64,000 nt of DNA from Alcaligenaceae bacterium (GTDB taxonomy: Bacteria > Pseudomonadota > Gammaproteobacteria > Burkholderiales > Burkholderiaceae_B), in contig JACCET010000008.1 of the NCBI GenBank assembly GCA_013416405.1, positions 62,001-126,000 of the forward strand. Reading direction: 5' to 3'. Positions 36,122 through 46,288 of the stretch are shown here, piece after piece; positions within the stretch are counted from its first letter, which is position 1, and every line of letters begins with the position of its first letter. Below the pieces are notes generated by a model that worked only from the letters and a program-made list of their open reading frames with translations, was not told where the DNA came from and searched no databases. Position numbers and translations under genes: made by a program.

Positions 36122-37525
36122 TTAAAAACTGCCGAACATCGTACCCAGCGTAATGACGGAAATCAATGCGATCATGGGTACGCCCATGGTTATGGCGGCG
36201 ATGTTCAGGTAAGACTGCCTGTGTGTCAGGTTGCAGATGGCCAGCAGCGTGATGATGGCGCCGCAGTGGGGCAGGGTGTCGAATCCGCCGGCTGCCATGA
36301 CGGCTACCCGGTGCAACAAATCCGGGCTGATGCCGGCTTCTTGTGCCATGCGCAGATAGTCTGCTCCCAGGGTTTGCAATGCAATGCTCAGGCCGCCGGA
36401 TGAAGAACCCGTGATACCGGCCAGCACGTTCATGGCGACGGCTTCCGAGACCAGCGGGTTGTTGGGTGCCACATTCAGCACGGCGTCGCGGATGATGGCA
36501 AAGCCTGCCAGGCCGGCGATAACCGCGCCATAGCCCACCTCGGATGCAGTATTGAACAGCGGCAGCATAAAGCCGAACACACCCTTGTTGATGGTTTCCT
36601 TAAGGTTGCTCCAGTGCCCCAGGCGCGATACAACCAGGGTCACGCAGGCCACGACCAGCGCCACGATCAGCGCCCATAGCCCCGTCATCTTTGCCGGCGA
36701 CACGCCCGGAAACCGATCAGTCAGGAAAGACAAGTCCATGCCGGGGAAAACTACATAGGTAAACAGGCCATTGACGGCGATCACCAGGAATAGCGGCAAA
36801 ATCGCGAGGGTGAGCGGCATATGCGACATGGCGCTGTTGCTTTCGTCTGGCGAGCCCATGACCTCTGCCTCCGCATGCTGGCCATAGCCTTCGCCCTTCA
36901 AGCGGGCCGCTGCCGCGCGCGAGTGCAGCCACCACAGCCCGCCGCCCAGCATGATGACGGATGCAATGATGCCCAGCCCCGGTGCGGCAAAGACATTGGT
37001 GCCATAGTAGGGGATGGGGATGGCGTTCTGTATGGCCGGCGTGCCGGGCATTGCCGTCATGGTGAAGGTGAACGAGCCCAGGGCAATGGATGCTGGCACC
37101 AGGCGCTTGGGAATGTCTGCCGTGCGAAAAAGGTCGATGGCGATGGGGTAAATCGCAAAAGCCACCACGAAAAGTGAAACCCCGCCGTAAGTAAGGATGC
37201 TGCAAGCCAGAACGATGGTAACAACGGCGTGTTTGTGGCCCAGTCTGTCGACTATCCACCGGGAAATACTGTGTGCGGCGCCCGAATCGGCCATCAATTG
37301 GCCAAAGAGGGCTCCCAGCAGAAAAATGGGCAGGAACTGCAGCACGTATCCGCTAAGGGCGGACATGAACGTTTCGGTATAAATTGGCAGGAAATAAACG
37401 ATGTCGCCCGAGAGTAATACCGCCAGCGCCGCCATCAAGGGCGCCAGCAGCAGTACGGTAATGCCTCGATAGGCCAGGTACATCAATAAAACCAGGGAAA
37501 CAATAATCGCGAGTGTGCTTGTCAT
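36122..37525 (-). CDS. GntP-family permease
   Basis: This is a 467-residue transporter with about twelve helices, related to gluconate/H+ symporter GntP and to CitMHS-like carriers. Blocks seen are FGQLMADSGAAHSISRWIV and a C-terminal RVAVMAAGGFDTLPHCGAIITLL. It is the only member of its transcription unit visible here. The substrate is likely an organic acid; nothing in the context decides which. Confidence 0.88.
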   Translation of the reverse strand: MTSTLAIIVSLVLLMYLAYRGITVLLLAPLMAALAVLLSGDIVYFLPIYTETFMSALSGYVLQFLPIFLLGALFGQLMADSGAAHSISRWIVDRLGHKHAVVTIVLACSILTYGGVSLFVVAFAIYPIAIDLFRTADIPKRLVPASIALGSFTFTMTAMPGTPAIQNAIPIPYYGTNVFAAPGLGIIASVIMLGGGLWWLHSRAAAARLKGEGYGQHAEAEVMGSPDESNSAMSHMPLTLAILPLFLVIAVNGLFTYVVFPGMDLSFLTDRFPGVSPAKMTGLWALIVALVVACVTLVVSRLGHWSNLKETINKGVFGFMLPLFNTASEVGYGAVIAGLAGFAIIRDAVLNVAPNNPLVSEAVAMNVLAGITGSSSGGLSIALQTLGADYLRMAQEAGISPDLLHRVAVMAAGGFDTLPHCGAIITLLAICNLTHRQSYLNIAAITMGVPMIALISVITLGTMFGSF

Positions 37526-37723
37526 GCTAGGGTTTGGTGTAATTTGAAATCAAACGAGGTCTGGCTGTGCGGCCAGGCCCTGATGGACAAGAACCAAGCT
37601 GGAGTTTACCAGTTCCGGGTATACCCCCATTTACATGAAATCTGCCGCTATTTGTTGCGGCAAGCTGTCAGGGCGGCATCGTAGAATAGAGTTCTCTGCA
37701 ACCTGACTGCTTTATTTAAAACC

Positions 37724-38110
37724 ATGCCATCTCTGCGCACGGCCTGCCCCCCGGGCTCCTGTATCTGCGAACGAGAGCAACTGTTGTCCAGTCCCGATAG
37801 CGATATGCGGGTGCTATGGCTGTCGCGCGAAGAAGAAAAGCGTCTGATCCAACGGCTGGAATGTGTTGCCAGCCTGGCCGACCTGCGCCACGTGCAGGCG
37901 CTGATTCACAAGCAGCTGGGTGTGGTGGTCGAGGTCGCTGCGGGTCCGAACGAGGTGCGGACGGTCATGGGTTTGCGCATAGAGGTGCTGGAAAAACCAG
38001 GCCTGTGCAGGAAAGTGCGCAGCTCGATTCCCGCGGCGATCAGGCGTGGCCTGTCGGCCAACGAGCATATTGTGTACGAATTGCTTGATGAAGATGGGCT
38101 GTTTGGCTAA
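37724..38110 (+). CDS. conserved hypothetical protein with N-terminal CPPGxCxC motif
   Basis: This is a 128-residue protein I cannot assign to a named family. The N-terminus has four residues that could hold a metal or cluster (CPPGSCIC, Cys8, Cys13, Cys15), then two helices rich in charge (SREEEKRLIQRLECVASLADLRHVQ), and a C-terminal PGLCRKVRSSIPAAIRRGL. I recall similar proteins in other Burkholderiales. It lies alone between the GntP gene and a DUF808 gene. Confidence 0.7.
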   Translation: MPSLRTACPPGSCICEREQLLSSPDSDMRVLWLSREEEKRLIQRLECVASLADLRHVQALIHKQLGVVVEVAAGPNEVRTVMGLRIEVLEKPGLCRKVRSSIPAAIRRGLSANEHIVYELLDEDGLFG

Positions 38111-38220
38111 GGTCTGTCCATCCGGGGGGATGAAAAGCGCGTAAAACCATGTGTAACATTTTTCGCCTTATCGCTCGGGCCGCATTACTATAGTCGGATT
38201 GAAAACAGACCAGGAAAGCG

Positions 38221-39141
38221 ATGGCCGGTGCCAGCCTGTTAGCCTTGCTCGATGACATAGCAAGCGTACTCGATGACGTTGCCTTGCTCACCAAGGCAGC
38301 CAGCAAGAAAACCGCCGGTGTGCTGGGTGATGACATCGCACTGAATGCGCAACAGGTCAGCGGTGTAGTGGCCAAGCGCGAGCTCCCCGTGGTGTGGGCG
38401 GTCGCCAAAGGTTCTTTCCTTAACAAGCTCATACTGGTGCCGGCTGCACTGGCCATCAGCGCATTTATCCCCGTCGCCATTACGCCTCTGTTGATGCTGG
38501 GGGGAATATACCTGTGCTACGAAGGGGTGGAGAAAGTCCTGCACAGTCTGTTTCATCGAAAAGACCGCGCCCACCTTGAAGCGGACAGCTTGGCCGCCGA
38601 TGTGACATCAACCGCGGACCCGACACCGGAAAAGAAAAAGATCAAGGGCGCCATCCAGACAGATTTCATTTTATCGGCCGAGATCATTGCCATCACCTTG
38701 GGCACGGTGGCGACGGCACCCTTTGCAACCCAGGCGACCGTGGTCTCTGTCGTTGCCCTCATCATGACTGTGGGGGTATATGGTTTTGTGGCGGGCGTGG
38801 TCAAGCTGGACGATGCCGGGCTTTATCTCAGCCAGCGCTCAAGTGCCGTGCTGACTGTAACCGGGCGCGGAATACTTGTTATAGCCCCGTACCTGATGAA
38901 AGGCCTGTCCATTGTGGGCACGATCGCCATGTTCCTGGTTGGCGGCGGCATATTGGCCCATGGCTTGCCGGGTTTCGAGACATGGCTGCACAATTTGCTG
39001 CCTGCGGCCGACAGCTGGCCTGGCTTCATCGCAGGTGCACTTGCGGTGGCAGGCCCCACGTTGGCCAACGCCGTGCTGGGCGTGGCGGCGGGGATTATCG
39101 CGCTGGGCTTGGTCAATGTGATACAGCGCCTGCGCAAATAA
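38221..39141 (+). CDS. DUF808 (YedI-like) inner membrane protein
   Basis: This is a 306-residue membrane protein of the DUF808/YedI family. It begins MAGASLLALLDDIASVLDDVA, the hallmark of the family, with DDIALNAQQVSGV and about eight helices later. Function is unknown in all members. It is followed by a short GC hairpin at 39148 and faces selD tail to tail. Confidence 0.92.
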   Translation: MAGASLLALLDDIASVLDDVALLTKAASKKTAGVLGDDIALNAQQVSGVVAKRELPVVWAVAKGSFLNKLILVPAALAISAFIPVAITPLLMLGGIYLCYEGVEKVLHSLFHRKDRAHLEADSLAADVTSTADPTPEKKKIKGAIQTDFILSAEIIAITLGTVATAPFATQATVVSVVALIMTVGVYGFVAGVVKLDDAGLYLSQRSSAVLTVTGRGILVIAPYLMKGLSIVGTIAMFLVGGGILAHGLPGFETWLHNLLPAADSWPGFIAGALAVAGPTLANAVLGVAAGIIALGLVNVIQRLRK

Positions 39142-39147
39142 CAAGAC

Positions 39148-39162
39148 GGCGGCAGCGCCGCC
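39148..39162. terminator. short hairpin between convergent DUF808 and selD genes
   Basis: GGCGGC pairs with GCCGCC around AGC. It is a short stem without a T-run, placed 7 bases from each gene end. This is a weak candidate for a shared terminator. Confidence 0.35.
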
Positions 39163-39168
39163 AGCCTG

Positions 39169-40230
39169 CTATGCGACGTGTACCTGTCCGGGGCCTTCGG
39201 TCAGTTCACCGATGACCTCAGCCTGTGCAAAGCCTTCGGAATGGAAGATGTTCAACACTTGAGCGACCGTGTCGGGCGCGCATGCCACCAGCAGGCCGCC
39301 CGAGGTTTGCGGATCGCATAACAGGGCTTGCTGAGTGCCATCTATTGATGCGCCCAGTGTGATGTGCTCACCGTAAGATGCCCAGTTGCGGCCCGAGGCT
39401 CCCGTAATGGCTCCTAGCTTGGCCAATGCCTGTACACCAGCCAGCCACGGCAGGTCGGCGTGACGCAGTTTTGCGGTCAGACCCGAGGCGCGTGCGACTT
39501 CCAGTGTATGGCCCAGCAGACCAAAGCCCGTCACGTCGGTAATGGCGTGTACGCCGTTCAGCCCACTCAGTATGGCACCCGGCCGGTTCAGCAGCGTGGT
39601 GCTGTCTATCATGGCCTTGTAACCATTGGCATCCAGTATGTTTTTCTTCAAGGCAGCCGAAAGAATGCCTACGCCCAGTGCCTTGCCCAGCACCAGCACG
39701 TCGCCCGCCCGGGCATCGCTGTTGCGCTTGATGTGGTCAGGGTGTGCCAGACCCATGGCTGCCAGGCCATAGATGGGTTCGACCGAATCTATGGAGTGTC
39801 CGCCGGCAATCGGTATGCCGGCTTCTGCGCAAATGGCCGCACCGCCTTGCAGGATGCCGGCAATATCGGATTTGGGCAGTACATTGATGGGCATGCCCAC
39901 CAGAGCCAGCGCCATGATGGGCGAGCCGCCCATGGCATAGATGTCAGACAGGGCATTGGCTGCGGCAATGCGCCCGAAGTCGTAAGGATCGTCGACAATG
40001 GGCATGAAGAAATCGGTGGTTGCGATAAGGGCTTGCTGATCGTTCAGCCTGTACACCGCAGCATCGTCGGACGTTTCATTGCCCACCATCAGGGCAGCAT
40101 AGGGTTGCCCTGCGGGGATGCTGGCCAACAGCTCTGACAACACGCCTGGCGCAATCTTGCAGCCGCAGCCGCCCCCATGAGACAACGAGGTCAGGCGTGG
40201 TTTCTCTGGGCTGGATACTGAGTCTTTCAT
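39169..40230 (-). CDS. selD: selenide, water dikinase
   Basis: SelD makes selenophosphate from selenide and ATP, the selenium donor for tRNA-Sec. The 353-residue protein has the catalytic block SHGGGCGCKI with Cys22 and Lys25, equal to Cys17 and Lys20 of E. coli. ALIATTDFF and GGHSID follow as expected. I start at the ATG at 40230; the in-frame GTG at 40245 would almost touch the tRNA-Sec 3' end at 40248. It is the last gene of the selenium locus. Confidence 0.96.
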   Translation of the reverse strand: MKDSVSSPEKPRLTSLSHGGGCGCKIAPGVLSELLASIPAGQPYAALMVGNETSDDAAVYRLNDQQALIATTDFFMPIVDDPYDFGRIAAANALSDIYAMGGSPIMALALVGMPINVLPKSDIAGILQGGAAICAEAGIPIAGGHSIDSVEPIYGLAAMGLAHPDHIKRNSDARAGDVLVLGKALGVGILSAALKKNILDANGYKAMIDSTTLLNRPGAILSGLNGVHAITDVTGFGLLGHTLEVARASGLTAKLRHADLPWLAGVQALAKLGAITGASGRNWASYGEHITLGASIDGTQQALLCDPQTSGGLLVACAPDTVAQVLNIFHSEGFAQAEVIGELTEGPGQVHVA

Positions 40231-40247
40231 TTTTGGTTCCCGCACTT

Positions 40248-40343
40248 TGGCGGAAAGCAGCAGGAGTCGAACCTACCTGGGAACGTCTGACGCCCCCAAC
40301 TGGGTTTGAAGCCCAGCCATGCCACCGGACACGAATGCCTTCC
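40248..40343 (-). tRNA. selC: tRNA-Sec (anticodon TCA)
   Basis: Read on the minus strand, the 96-nt sequence begins GGAAGGCA and ends TGCTTTCCGCCA. It gives the 8-bp acceptor stem (one G-U pair) peculiar to bacterial tRNA-Sec. The anticodon arm is CTGGGCTTCAAACCCAG with anticodon TCA. The long variable arm and the T-loop GGTTCGACTCC are present, and CCA is encoded. It lies between selB (9 bases) and selD (17 bases), so it is cut out of a longer transcript or has its own promoter inside selB. Confidence 0.95.
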
Positions 40344-40352
40344 TGTAGGACG

Positions 40353-42278
40353 CTATGATAGCCGTTGCCAGAAATCAGCGCCATGCTTGCGGAGTACGTG
40401 CTTGTCACGCAAGCGTCGTGTGTAGCCCGAACGATCGAAAAACTCCAGGATCTGTATGCTGCGTTTGCGGCCCAGGCCCGTGCTGTCACGAAATTGAGCC
40501 GCGCTGGTGCCTTCGCCGTCTTCGGTCGTCGTGATCAGTTCGGCCAGGCTTATGATGGATTCCCGGTGGTAGAACAGATCGCGCACTACCTGGTAGACGT
40601 CGCCGCGCCGCAATAGCTTGAGCAGCGTCTGTCGTACAAGTTGCTCCGCCACGTTCAGATCGGTGGCCAGATCGCGCACCCAAGGTGGGTCGAAGTGGCC
40701 GGTATAGAGCTGCGGCAGTAAGCGTGCGGCCAGTTCGGTCTCTTGGGGCGATAAGGAAACCGCGTGTCCGGGCAGATGCAGCCACGGCCCATTGCGCGCC
40801 AGCCTGCCCGTGGAAATAAGATGGTCGCAGACGGCCAGCCAGATAGGCTCGGGCAGCGCAGGCAGAGCCATGCGTCGCAGGCGAGCCATATCCGTACCGG
40901 CTTCGTCAGGCCAGCGCTCGTGAAAGGCCGCCAGGGTTTGCAAGGCCTGGTCCAGCAGCGCATTCCAGTGGGATTGCAGAATCAGGCTGCGGGAAGCCTG
41001 GCCGCCACGGGTGGCGACCCATAACGCTGCTGCGGGCAATTCCAGGTGCTCGGGCGTGCGCCCTGTCAGGCGTAATACATGAAGTTCGTCCAGGCCCCAT
41101 GGGGCCTGCTGCAGCAAGTCCTGCAAGGTGCCGCCCGAATGTTGTTCAGATATGGCCTGTAGCCAGGCCAGACGTTCAGGCGAGCGACGTTTGCGCTGCG
41201 GTGCGTTCGGATCCAGCACGACGCCACCGCCTATCGTATGCCTGGCCTGCGCGTCGCGAACAATGTAGCGGTCTCCGGGCATGGCGCATACGGCCTGGTC
41301 AAAGACCAGTTGCACCCATCCCGTTGCACCGGCAGCCAATGAGCTGCCGGACAAGGGTACGGCGTGCGCCAGAAAATGAGCGGCCCCCAAGTGTATGTGC
41401 AAGGGGCTCCAGGCGCGAACGGGGTTGCCCTCGGGCAACAAGCTTAATTCCGCGTCGATATTGTGCGATGGCAGAAAGCAGCGGGCATCGGCAATCCAGT
41501 CGCCGCGGCTGATGGCGTCCTTGTCGACGCCGCCCAGATTCAGTGCGCAGCGCTGGCCCGCGCTTGCGGTATCCGAGGCTTGGTTCTGCGCATGAATGCT
41601 GCGCACGCGCAGCTTATGCCCTGCTGGCATCAGGCGCAGGTCTATTGTGTCGTCGTTCAGGTGCAGCACGCCATCATGGACCGTGCCAGTGACTATGGTG
41701 CCGTGTCCTTTCAGTGTGAAGACCCGGTCTATGGCCAAGCGGAACAGCCCATCGGTGCTGCGCGCCGTCACGGACTGCGCTGCTTCGTTCAGATGGGCCC
41801 GCAACGCCAGCAAGCCTGCGTCGTCCGGCAAGGTTGCGTTGACGAAAAATGCGGGAGCATTGTGTAGAAAAGTATTGGCCGTAAGCGATGCAAGCTGATT
41901 TTTTACGGCCTGCAGCCTTGCCGGGTCTACGCGGTCTGCCTTGCTGATCGCGACCGCACCCCGGTTCACACCCAACAGGGCAAGAATGGCCAGGTGCTCA
42001 TGTGTTTGGGGCATGACGCCGTCGTCTGCAGCCACGACCAGCAGGCCGAAATCGATGCCGCTGGCGCCGGCAGCCATGGTGTGGATCAGGCGCTCGTGGC
42101 CCGGTACATCGATAAAGCCCAATACATCGCCATTGTCCAGTGGGGTGTAGGCATAACCCAACTCTATGGAAATGCCGCGCGCCTTTTCTTCCTTGAGCCT
42201 GTCGGTCTCAACGCCAGTCAGGGCACCAACCAGCGTAGTTTTGCCATGGTCAATGTGGCCGGCCGTCCCAACTATCAT
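40353..42278 (-). CDS. selB: selenocysteine-specific elongation factor SelB
   Basis: SelB delivers Sec-tRNA to in-frame UGA codons by binding the SECIS hairpin. The 641-residue protein has GTPase motifs GHIDHGKT (7-14), DVPGHERL and SKAD. Domains II and III follow. The C-terminal winged-helix part ends in a block ([25 protein letters not shown]) that binds the SECIS RNA in known SelB. It overlaps selA by 4 bases (ATGA). Confidence 0.96.
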   Translation of the reverse strand: MIVGTAGHIDHGKTTLVGALTGVETDRLKEEKARGISIELGYAYTPLDNGDVLGFIDVPGHERLIHTMAAGASGIDFGLLVVAADDGVMPQTHEHLAILALLGVNRGAVAISKADRVDPARLQAVKNQLASLTANTFLHNAPAFFVNATLPDDAGLLALRAHLNEAAQSVTARSTDGLFRLAIDRVFTLKGHGTIVTGTVHDGVLHLNDDTIDLRLMPAGHKLRVRSIHAQNQASDTASAGQRCALNLGGVDKDAISRGDWIADARCFLPSHNIDAELSLLPEGNPVRAWSPLHIHLGAAHFLAHAVPLSGSSLAAGATGWVQLVFDQAVCAMPGDRYIVRDAQARHTIGGGVVLDPNAPQRKRRSPERLAWLQAISEQHSGGTLQDLLQQAPWGLDELHVLRLTGRTPEHLELPAAALWVATRGGQASRSLILQSHWNALLDQALQTLAAFHERWPDEAGTDMARLRRMALPALPEPIWLAVCDHLISTGRLARNGPWLHLPGHAVSLSPQETELAARLLPQLYTGHFDPPWVRDLATDLNVAEQLVRQTLLKLLRRGDVYQVVRDLFYHRESIISLAELITTTEDGEGTSAAQFRDSTGLGRKRSIQILEFFDRSGYTRRLRDKHVLRKHGADFWQRLS

Positions 42279-43723
42279 GCGGCGGAGCCCTGGAGCTGCA
42301 AGGCAAAGGCCGTTTCGTCGCGCTCTTCCAGGCAGCGCAGATCCAGCCAGAGCGCATCGTGCATGATACGGCCTATCACGGGGCGAGGCAGTTGTCGCAG
42401 CCGGTCTTCAAGCATTTTCAGGGCTCGGCCAGAACGTCCTGTGCCGACATGACGCACGCTCAGGCCATGACTGGGAAGCTGATCTATGGGCAGGGCGCCA
42501 CTGCCTATCTGGCTGGACATGGGTGTGGCTTGCACTTCATAGTCTGTGCCTAGTGCCTGTTGCAATATGGGCTGCAGACGGTCGGCCTGTAGGCGCATTT
42601 GTGCGGCGGGTCGCGTCAGCAGGCGCAAGGTAGTCAGTCGGTCGGCCAGTAGTTCGGGCGCCCGATACAGCGCCAGCACGGGTTCAAGCGCGGCCAGCGT
42701 AAGCTTGCCCACGCGCAGCGCACGCTTCAGGGGATTTTTTTTGATCTTGCGTATCAGGTCGGCACGACCAACGATGAGCCCGGCCTGGGGGCCGCCCAGC
42801 AGCTTGTCGCCGCTGAAGGTGACAATGTCGGCACCTGCCTCTATGGTTTCCCGCACTGTGTCTTCGCGCGGTAGGCCCCATTGCGTCAGGTCGAGCAGTG
42901 TGCCGCTGCCCAGGTCCACAGCAGCCGGCAGGCCATGGTCGTGGGCGATCTTGGCCACTTGTGCCACGCTCACGCTGTGCGTGAAGCCCGTTACGGCGTA
43001 ATTGCTGCAATGAACCTTCATCAGCATCGATGTGCGTGGTCCTAGTGCATTTTCGTAGTCGGCGGGGTGAGTGCGATTGGTGGTGCCCACTTCCACCAGC
43101 CTTGCGCCGGCCCGCTGCATGATATCGGGTATGCGGAAGGCGCCGCCAATTTCGACCAGTTCTCCGCGCGACACCACGACTTCGCAACGGTTGGCCAGCG
43201 CATTAAGCATCAGCAGCACGGCTGCGGCATTGTTGTTCACCACGGTTGCTGCTTCGGCACCGGTCAGTTCGCACAGCAGGCCTTCGATCAAGTCGTCACG
43301 ATCGCCCCGGCGGCCGGTGCTCAAGTCGAACTCAAGATTGGCGGGCGAGGACAAGGCCTGTACCACTGCCTGAACTGCCTGGTCAGGCAAGAGCGCCCGA
43401 CCCAGGTTGGTATGCAATACCGTACCCGTCAGGTTGTAGACCGCCCGCAGGCGCGGCTGATCCTGTGTCTGGATCTGCGATTGTGCGTGGCTCAATAATG
43501 TGTCGGGCTCCAGGTCGGCAGCCGGTAGTGAGCCCGCCAGCGCCTGGGAACGAGCGTGGTCCAGTATTTGGCGTAGCGTTGTGGCAAGCCGGCTACGGCC
43601 GACTTCAGAAGCAAGTGTTTGCCCAGCAGCAGAGCCCAGCAAACGCTCCAGCGACGGAATGTCTGTGGCCAGAGCTGGCCGGGCCCTGGCCGTTGTGGTC
43701 TTGGGAGCAGACCGTGCTGTCAT
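42275..43723 (-). CDS. selA: L-seryl-tRNA(Sec) selenium transferase
   Basis: SelA converts Ser-tRNA(Sec) to Sec-tRNA(Sec) with selenophosphate; it is a PLP enzyme working as a large ring. The 482-residue protein has the family blocks [15 protein letters not shown] and [15 protein letters not shown]. The PLP lysine lies in [11 protein letters not shown]. It overlaps fdhE (4 bases) and selB (4 bases), so the four genes fdhE-selA-selB-(selC)-selD form one unit. Confidence 0.96.
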   Translation of the reverse strand: MTARSAPKTTTARARPALATDIPSLERLLGSAAGQTLASEVGRSRLATTLRQILDHARSQALAGSLPAADLEPDTLLSHAQSQIQTQDQPRLRAVYNLTGTVLHTNLGRALLPDQAVQAVVQALSSPANLEFDLSTGRRGDRDDLIEGLLCELTGAEAATVVNNNAAAVLLMLNALANRCEVVVSRGELVEIGGAFRIPDIMQRAGARLVEVGTTNRTHPADYENALGPRTSMLMKVHCSNYAVTGFTHSVSVAQVAKIAHDHGLPAAVDLGSGTLLDLTQWGLPREDTVRETIEAGADIVTFSGDKLLGGPQAGLIVGRADLIRKIKKNPLKRALRVGKLTLAALEPVLALYRAPELLADRLTTLRLLTRPAAQMRLQADRLQPILQQALGTDYEVQATPMSSQIGSGALPIDQLPSHGLSVRHVGTGRSGRALKMLEDRLRQLPRPVIGRIMHDALWLDLRCLEERDETAFALQLQGSAA

Positions 43724-44658
43724 GGCTCAACCTGTTCATGCTGCCACAGCAAAGGATTGCCGCTGGCCCGCGAGTAGCCGGCTTCACCCATGAGCATGTC
43801 CAGCGTCAGGCTGGCCAAGTCGTCGGCAATGGCATCGACCCCCAGGACCTTTTCCTGATAGAAGATTTTTCTATAGGTATGGCAGTGGTCGCATGATTCG
43901 GCCTTGATGCCTTCGGGGCCACCTTCGATGGCATGATAGGAAATTTCTTTGGTGTCTTTGCAGTGCGAGCAGGTAACGCGCACCAGATGCCATTCGGCGG
44001 AGCATAAAGAGCAACATAGATAGCGGCAGGCGTCGGCCTTCCCACCCACATGAACCACGCTGGCGACTGGCAAGCTGCCGCATAGTGGGCATACCCCATG
44101 CGGGGTGACCACGGGTAGTGCGCTTTCCTTGAAATCAGCGGCAAGGCTGGTCCAGTAAACCTGCAAGGCCGCCATGATGAAAGGCGCACTGGCCGCATCC
44201 ACGTCTTGTTCGCGCTCGGCCAGCAAGGCATCGGCCTGAGTTTCGATGGCGGATGGATCATCGGTCAGTGTCTTTTTTAATTTCTGAACGATATTCAGAG
44301 CGGGTTCGGGCAGGGTGGCCATGCTTGCCATGTGATCGAGCAGGCCGGCAAGCAATTGGCGCCAGCCCGGATCGCGCTCCCAGCCCACGGCCTGTAGTGG
44401 CGGCATGCCATGCGCCTGGGCCAGGTCCAGGCGTTCAGTGTTTGGGCCAGGCATATTGCAGTGCTTCAGCATCTTGCCCTGGCCGTCGGCCAAATCGGCC
44501 AGCAATAGCAGATAGGCGGACAGCGGATTGTCTTGAGCCAGTTGGCGAAGGCGGGCGGCCCGGTCGGCAAAAACGGAAGCGCGTACCGGTTGCCGCAGAC
44601 GGGGAATGGAAGTGTGGTCGAGGCTTTCAATTTCGCCACGTGCAAGAACTCGCTGCAA
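43720..44658 (-). CDS. fdhE: formate dehydrogenase accessory protein FdhE
   Basis: FdhE is needed to mature membrane-bound formate dehydrogenases. The protein has four CxxC pairs ([26 protein letters not shown]) in the C-terminal half, as in known FdhE. I choose the TTG at 44658 because AGGAG lies about 8 bases upstream. A TTG further upstream would place its codons inside a terminator hairpin. The result is 312 residues, close to the family length. Confidence 0.9.
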   Translation of the reverse strand: MQRVLARGEIESLDHTSIPRLRQPVRASVFADRAARLRQLAQDNPLSAYLLLLADLADGQGKMLKHCNMPGPNTERLDLAQAHGMPPLQAVGWERDPGWRQLLAGLLDHMASMATLPEPALNIVQKLKKTLTDDPSAIETQADALLAEREQDVDAASAPFIMAALQVYWTSLAADFKESALPVVTPHGVCPLCGSLPVASVVHVGGKADACRYLCCSLCSAEWHLVRVTCSHCKDTKEISYHAIEGGPEGIKAESCDHCHTYRKIFYQEKVLGVDAIADDLASLTLDMLMGEAGYSRASGNPLLWQHEQVEP

Positions 44659-44677
44659 GGCAGTTTCTCCTGAAAAA

Positions 44678-44714
44678 CATGGCTGCCCTGCGCGTTGAAC
44701 GCGGGGCAGCCATG
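44678..44714 (-). terminator. intrinsic terminator/attenuator between fdhI and fdhE
   Basis: On the minus strand CATGGCTGCCC pairs with GGGCAGCCATG (11 bp), enclosing a smaller CGCG/CGCG stem, and is followed at once by TTTTT. This is a textbook rho-independent terminator. It lies 23 bases after the fdhI stop and 20 bases before the fdhE start, so it would make fdhE-selAB expression lower than fdhGHI. Confidence 0.85.
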
Positions 44715-44737
44715 CAGATGACAAGCTTAAAAGGCGT

Positions 44738-45385
44738 TTACTTGTTGTGTGGGGTTGTACCGCGCAACTGACGCAGCCAATCCCGGTGGTGCTTCCAGGC
44801 CCAGCCTGGTGTTACCGTTCCACGTGTCATGGCCTGCACCGAACCTTTAACCCAGATCCCGGCATAGACATGCACTATGATCGCGCAAATTATTAGAAAT
44901 GCAAAGAGCGCATGCAGCAGGGATGCCAGACGTATGCCCCAAATGGGGAACAGATACGCAAAGTACGAACGCCACATTACCACGCCGGTCAGCAGTAGCC
45001 CGAGCATCAGGAGGATCAATGCAAAGAACAGAAGTTTTTGCCCACCGTTGTACCGGCCTGCCTGTGGAATTTTGTCTTCGCGGTTATTCAGAACATCGCC
45101 AATGTGCGCTAGCCATTGCCTGTCTTTGCGGGACATCAGGTTGTGACTGAACATGCGTGCTGCAAACACGGCAAAGCAGACGAACATCAACACCCCTATG
45201 AAGGGATGCAGGATGCGTGTCCAGACGCCGCCACCCAGCAGATTGCTAAGCCAATAGAACGACGGATGAAACAAGGCCAGCCCGGAGACCGCCAGCAGCA
45301 CAAACGTAATGGCAATGATCCAATGGTTGATACGCTGGCTGGCGGTATAGCGCTGGATCAGCCTGGGTTTATTCACCTCGTTCAT
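44738..45385 (-). CDS. fdhI: formate dehydrogenase gamma subunit, cytochrome b556
   Basis: This membrane subunit passes electrons from FdhH to the quinone pool. The 215-residue protein has four helices and the heme-ligand histidines expected in FdnI/FdoI (for example RINHWIIAI and the C-terminal [11 protein letters not shown]). I start at the ATG at 45385 ([12 protein letters not shown]). It overlaps fdhH by 17 bases; codons further upstream in this frame are only a shadow of fdhH. Confidence 0.94.
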   Translation of the reverse strand: MNEVNKPRLIQRYTASQRINHWIIAITFVLLAVSGLALFHPSFYWLSNLLGGGVWTRILHPFIGVLMFVCFAVFAARMFSHNLMSRKDRQWLAHIGDVLNNREDKIPQAGRYNGGQKLLFFALILLMLGLLLTGVVMWRSYFAYLFPIWGIRLASLLHALFAFLIICAIIVHVYAGIWVKGSVQAMTRGTVTPGWAWKHHRDWLRQLRGTTPHNK

Positions 45386-46277
45386 CGATGACCTCCTGGG
45401 CTTTGCGTTCGTCTTCCTCGTCGGTTTCGTTGGGGCCGGTGCGTATGTAGTGGAAGAAGCCACCCAATGCCGCCAGTGCCATGGCGGCGACACCCAGCGG
45501 TTTGGCAATACCCTTCCACAGACCGACCATGGGACTGATTTCGGGGTCTTTGGGGAGGTCGCTGTACAGGCCCGGGCGATCGGCGTGGTGCAACACATAC
45601 ATGACGTGAGTGCCACCCACACCGGCCGGGTCGTACAGGCCAGCATTGTCGAAACCGCGAGACTTGAGATCGACAACGCGGTCTGCGGCATGCTCGTACA
45701 TGTCTTCCTTGGTGCCGAAAACGATGGCACCGGTAGGGCAGGTTTTGACGCAGGCCGGTTCCTGCCCCACGGCTACCCGGTCGGAGCACAAGTTACATTT
45801 ATAGGCCTTGTTGTCCTTTTGGGAAATGCGTGGGACGTCGAAGGGGCAACCCGTAATGCAGTAGCCGCAGCCTATGCAGTTTTCCTGGTGAAAGTCGACG
45901 ATGCCGTTGTTGTACTGGATGATGGCACCCGGAGCCGGGCAGGCTTTCAGGCAGCCCGGATCTTCGCAGTGCATGCAGCCGTCTTTGCGAATCAGCCATT
46001 CCAGATCGCCGGCCGTATTTTCATATTCAGAAAACCGCATGACCGTCCAGGACTGGTCGGTCATGTCGGCCGGGTTGTCGTATACCCCGACGTTGGTGCC
46101 GATTTCGTCTCGTAGGTCGTTCCATTCCATACAGGCCACCTGACAGGCCTTGCAGCCTATGCATTTGGTGGTGTCGATTAGCTTGGCGACGCCGCCGCCT
46201 ATGACTTCCTGACGCACACTAGGTGGCGGAGTGGTGGTAGCGGAGCGCCGTTTTATATCAAGTGATTGCAATGCCAT
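45369..46277 (-). CDS. fdhH: formate dehydrogenase beta subunit, 4x[4Fe-4S]
   Basis: This iron-sulfur subunit wires FdhG to the cytochrome b subunit. The 302-residue protein has four cysteine clusters: [35 protein letters not shown] and CNLCSDR with CVKTC. A single C-terminal helix (about 262-285, [18 protein letters not shown]) anchors it, as in FdnH/FdoH. It starts 11 bases after fdhG. Confidence 0.95.
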   Translation of the reverse strand: MALQSLDIKRRSATTTPPPSVRQEVIGGGVAKLIDTTKCIGCKACQVACMEWNDLRDEIGTNVGVYDNPADMTDQSWTVMRFSEYENTAGDLEWLIRKDGCMHCEDPGCLKACPAPGAIIQYNNGIVDFHQENCIGCGYCITGCPFDVPRISQKDNKAYKCNLCSDRVAVGQEPACVKTCPTGAIVFGTKEDMYEHAADRVVDLKSRGFDNAGLYDPAGVGGTHVMYVLHHADRPGLYSDLPKDPEISPMVGLWKGIAKPLGVAAMALAALGGFFHYIRTGPNETDEEDERKAQEVIDERGE

Positions 46278-46288
46278 GGTGTGCGCTC

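Noticed and set aside
36090-36125. GCCGG/CCGGC hairpin as a terminator of the GntP gene
   Set aside because: The stem is only 5 bp and overlaps the gene end; the A/T-run lies on the wrong side for leftward transcription.
40230-40245. GTG at 40245 as the selD start
   Set aside because: It lies 2 bases from the tRNA-Sec 3' end; the ATG at 40230 leaves the tRNA separate and gives the family N-terminus.
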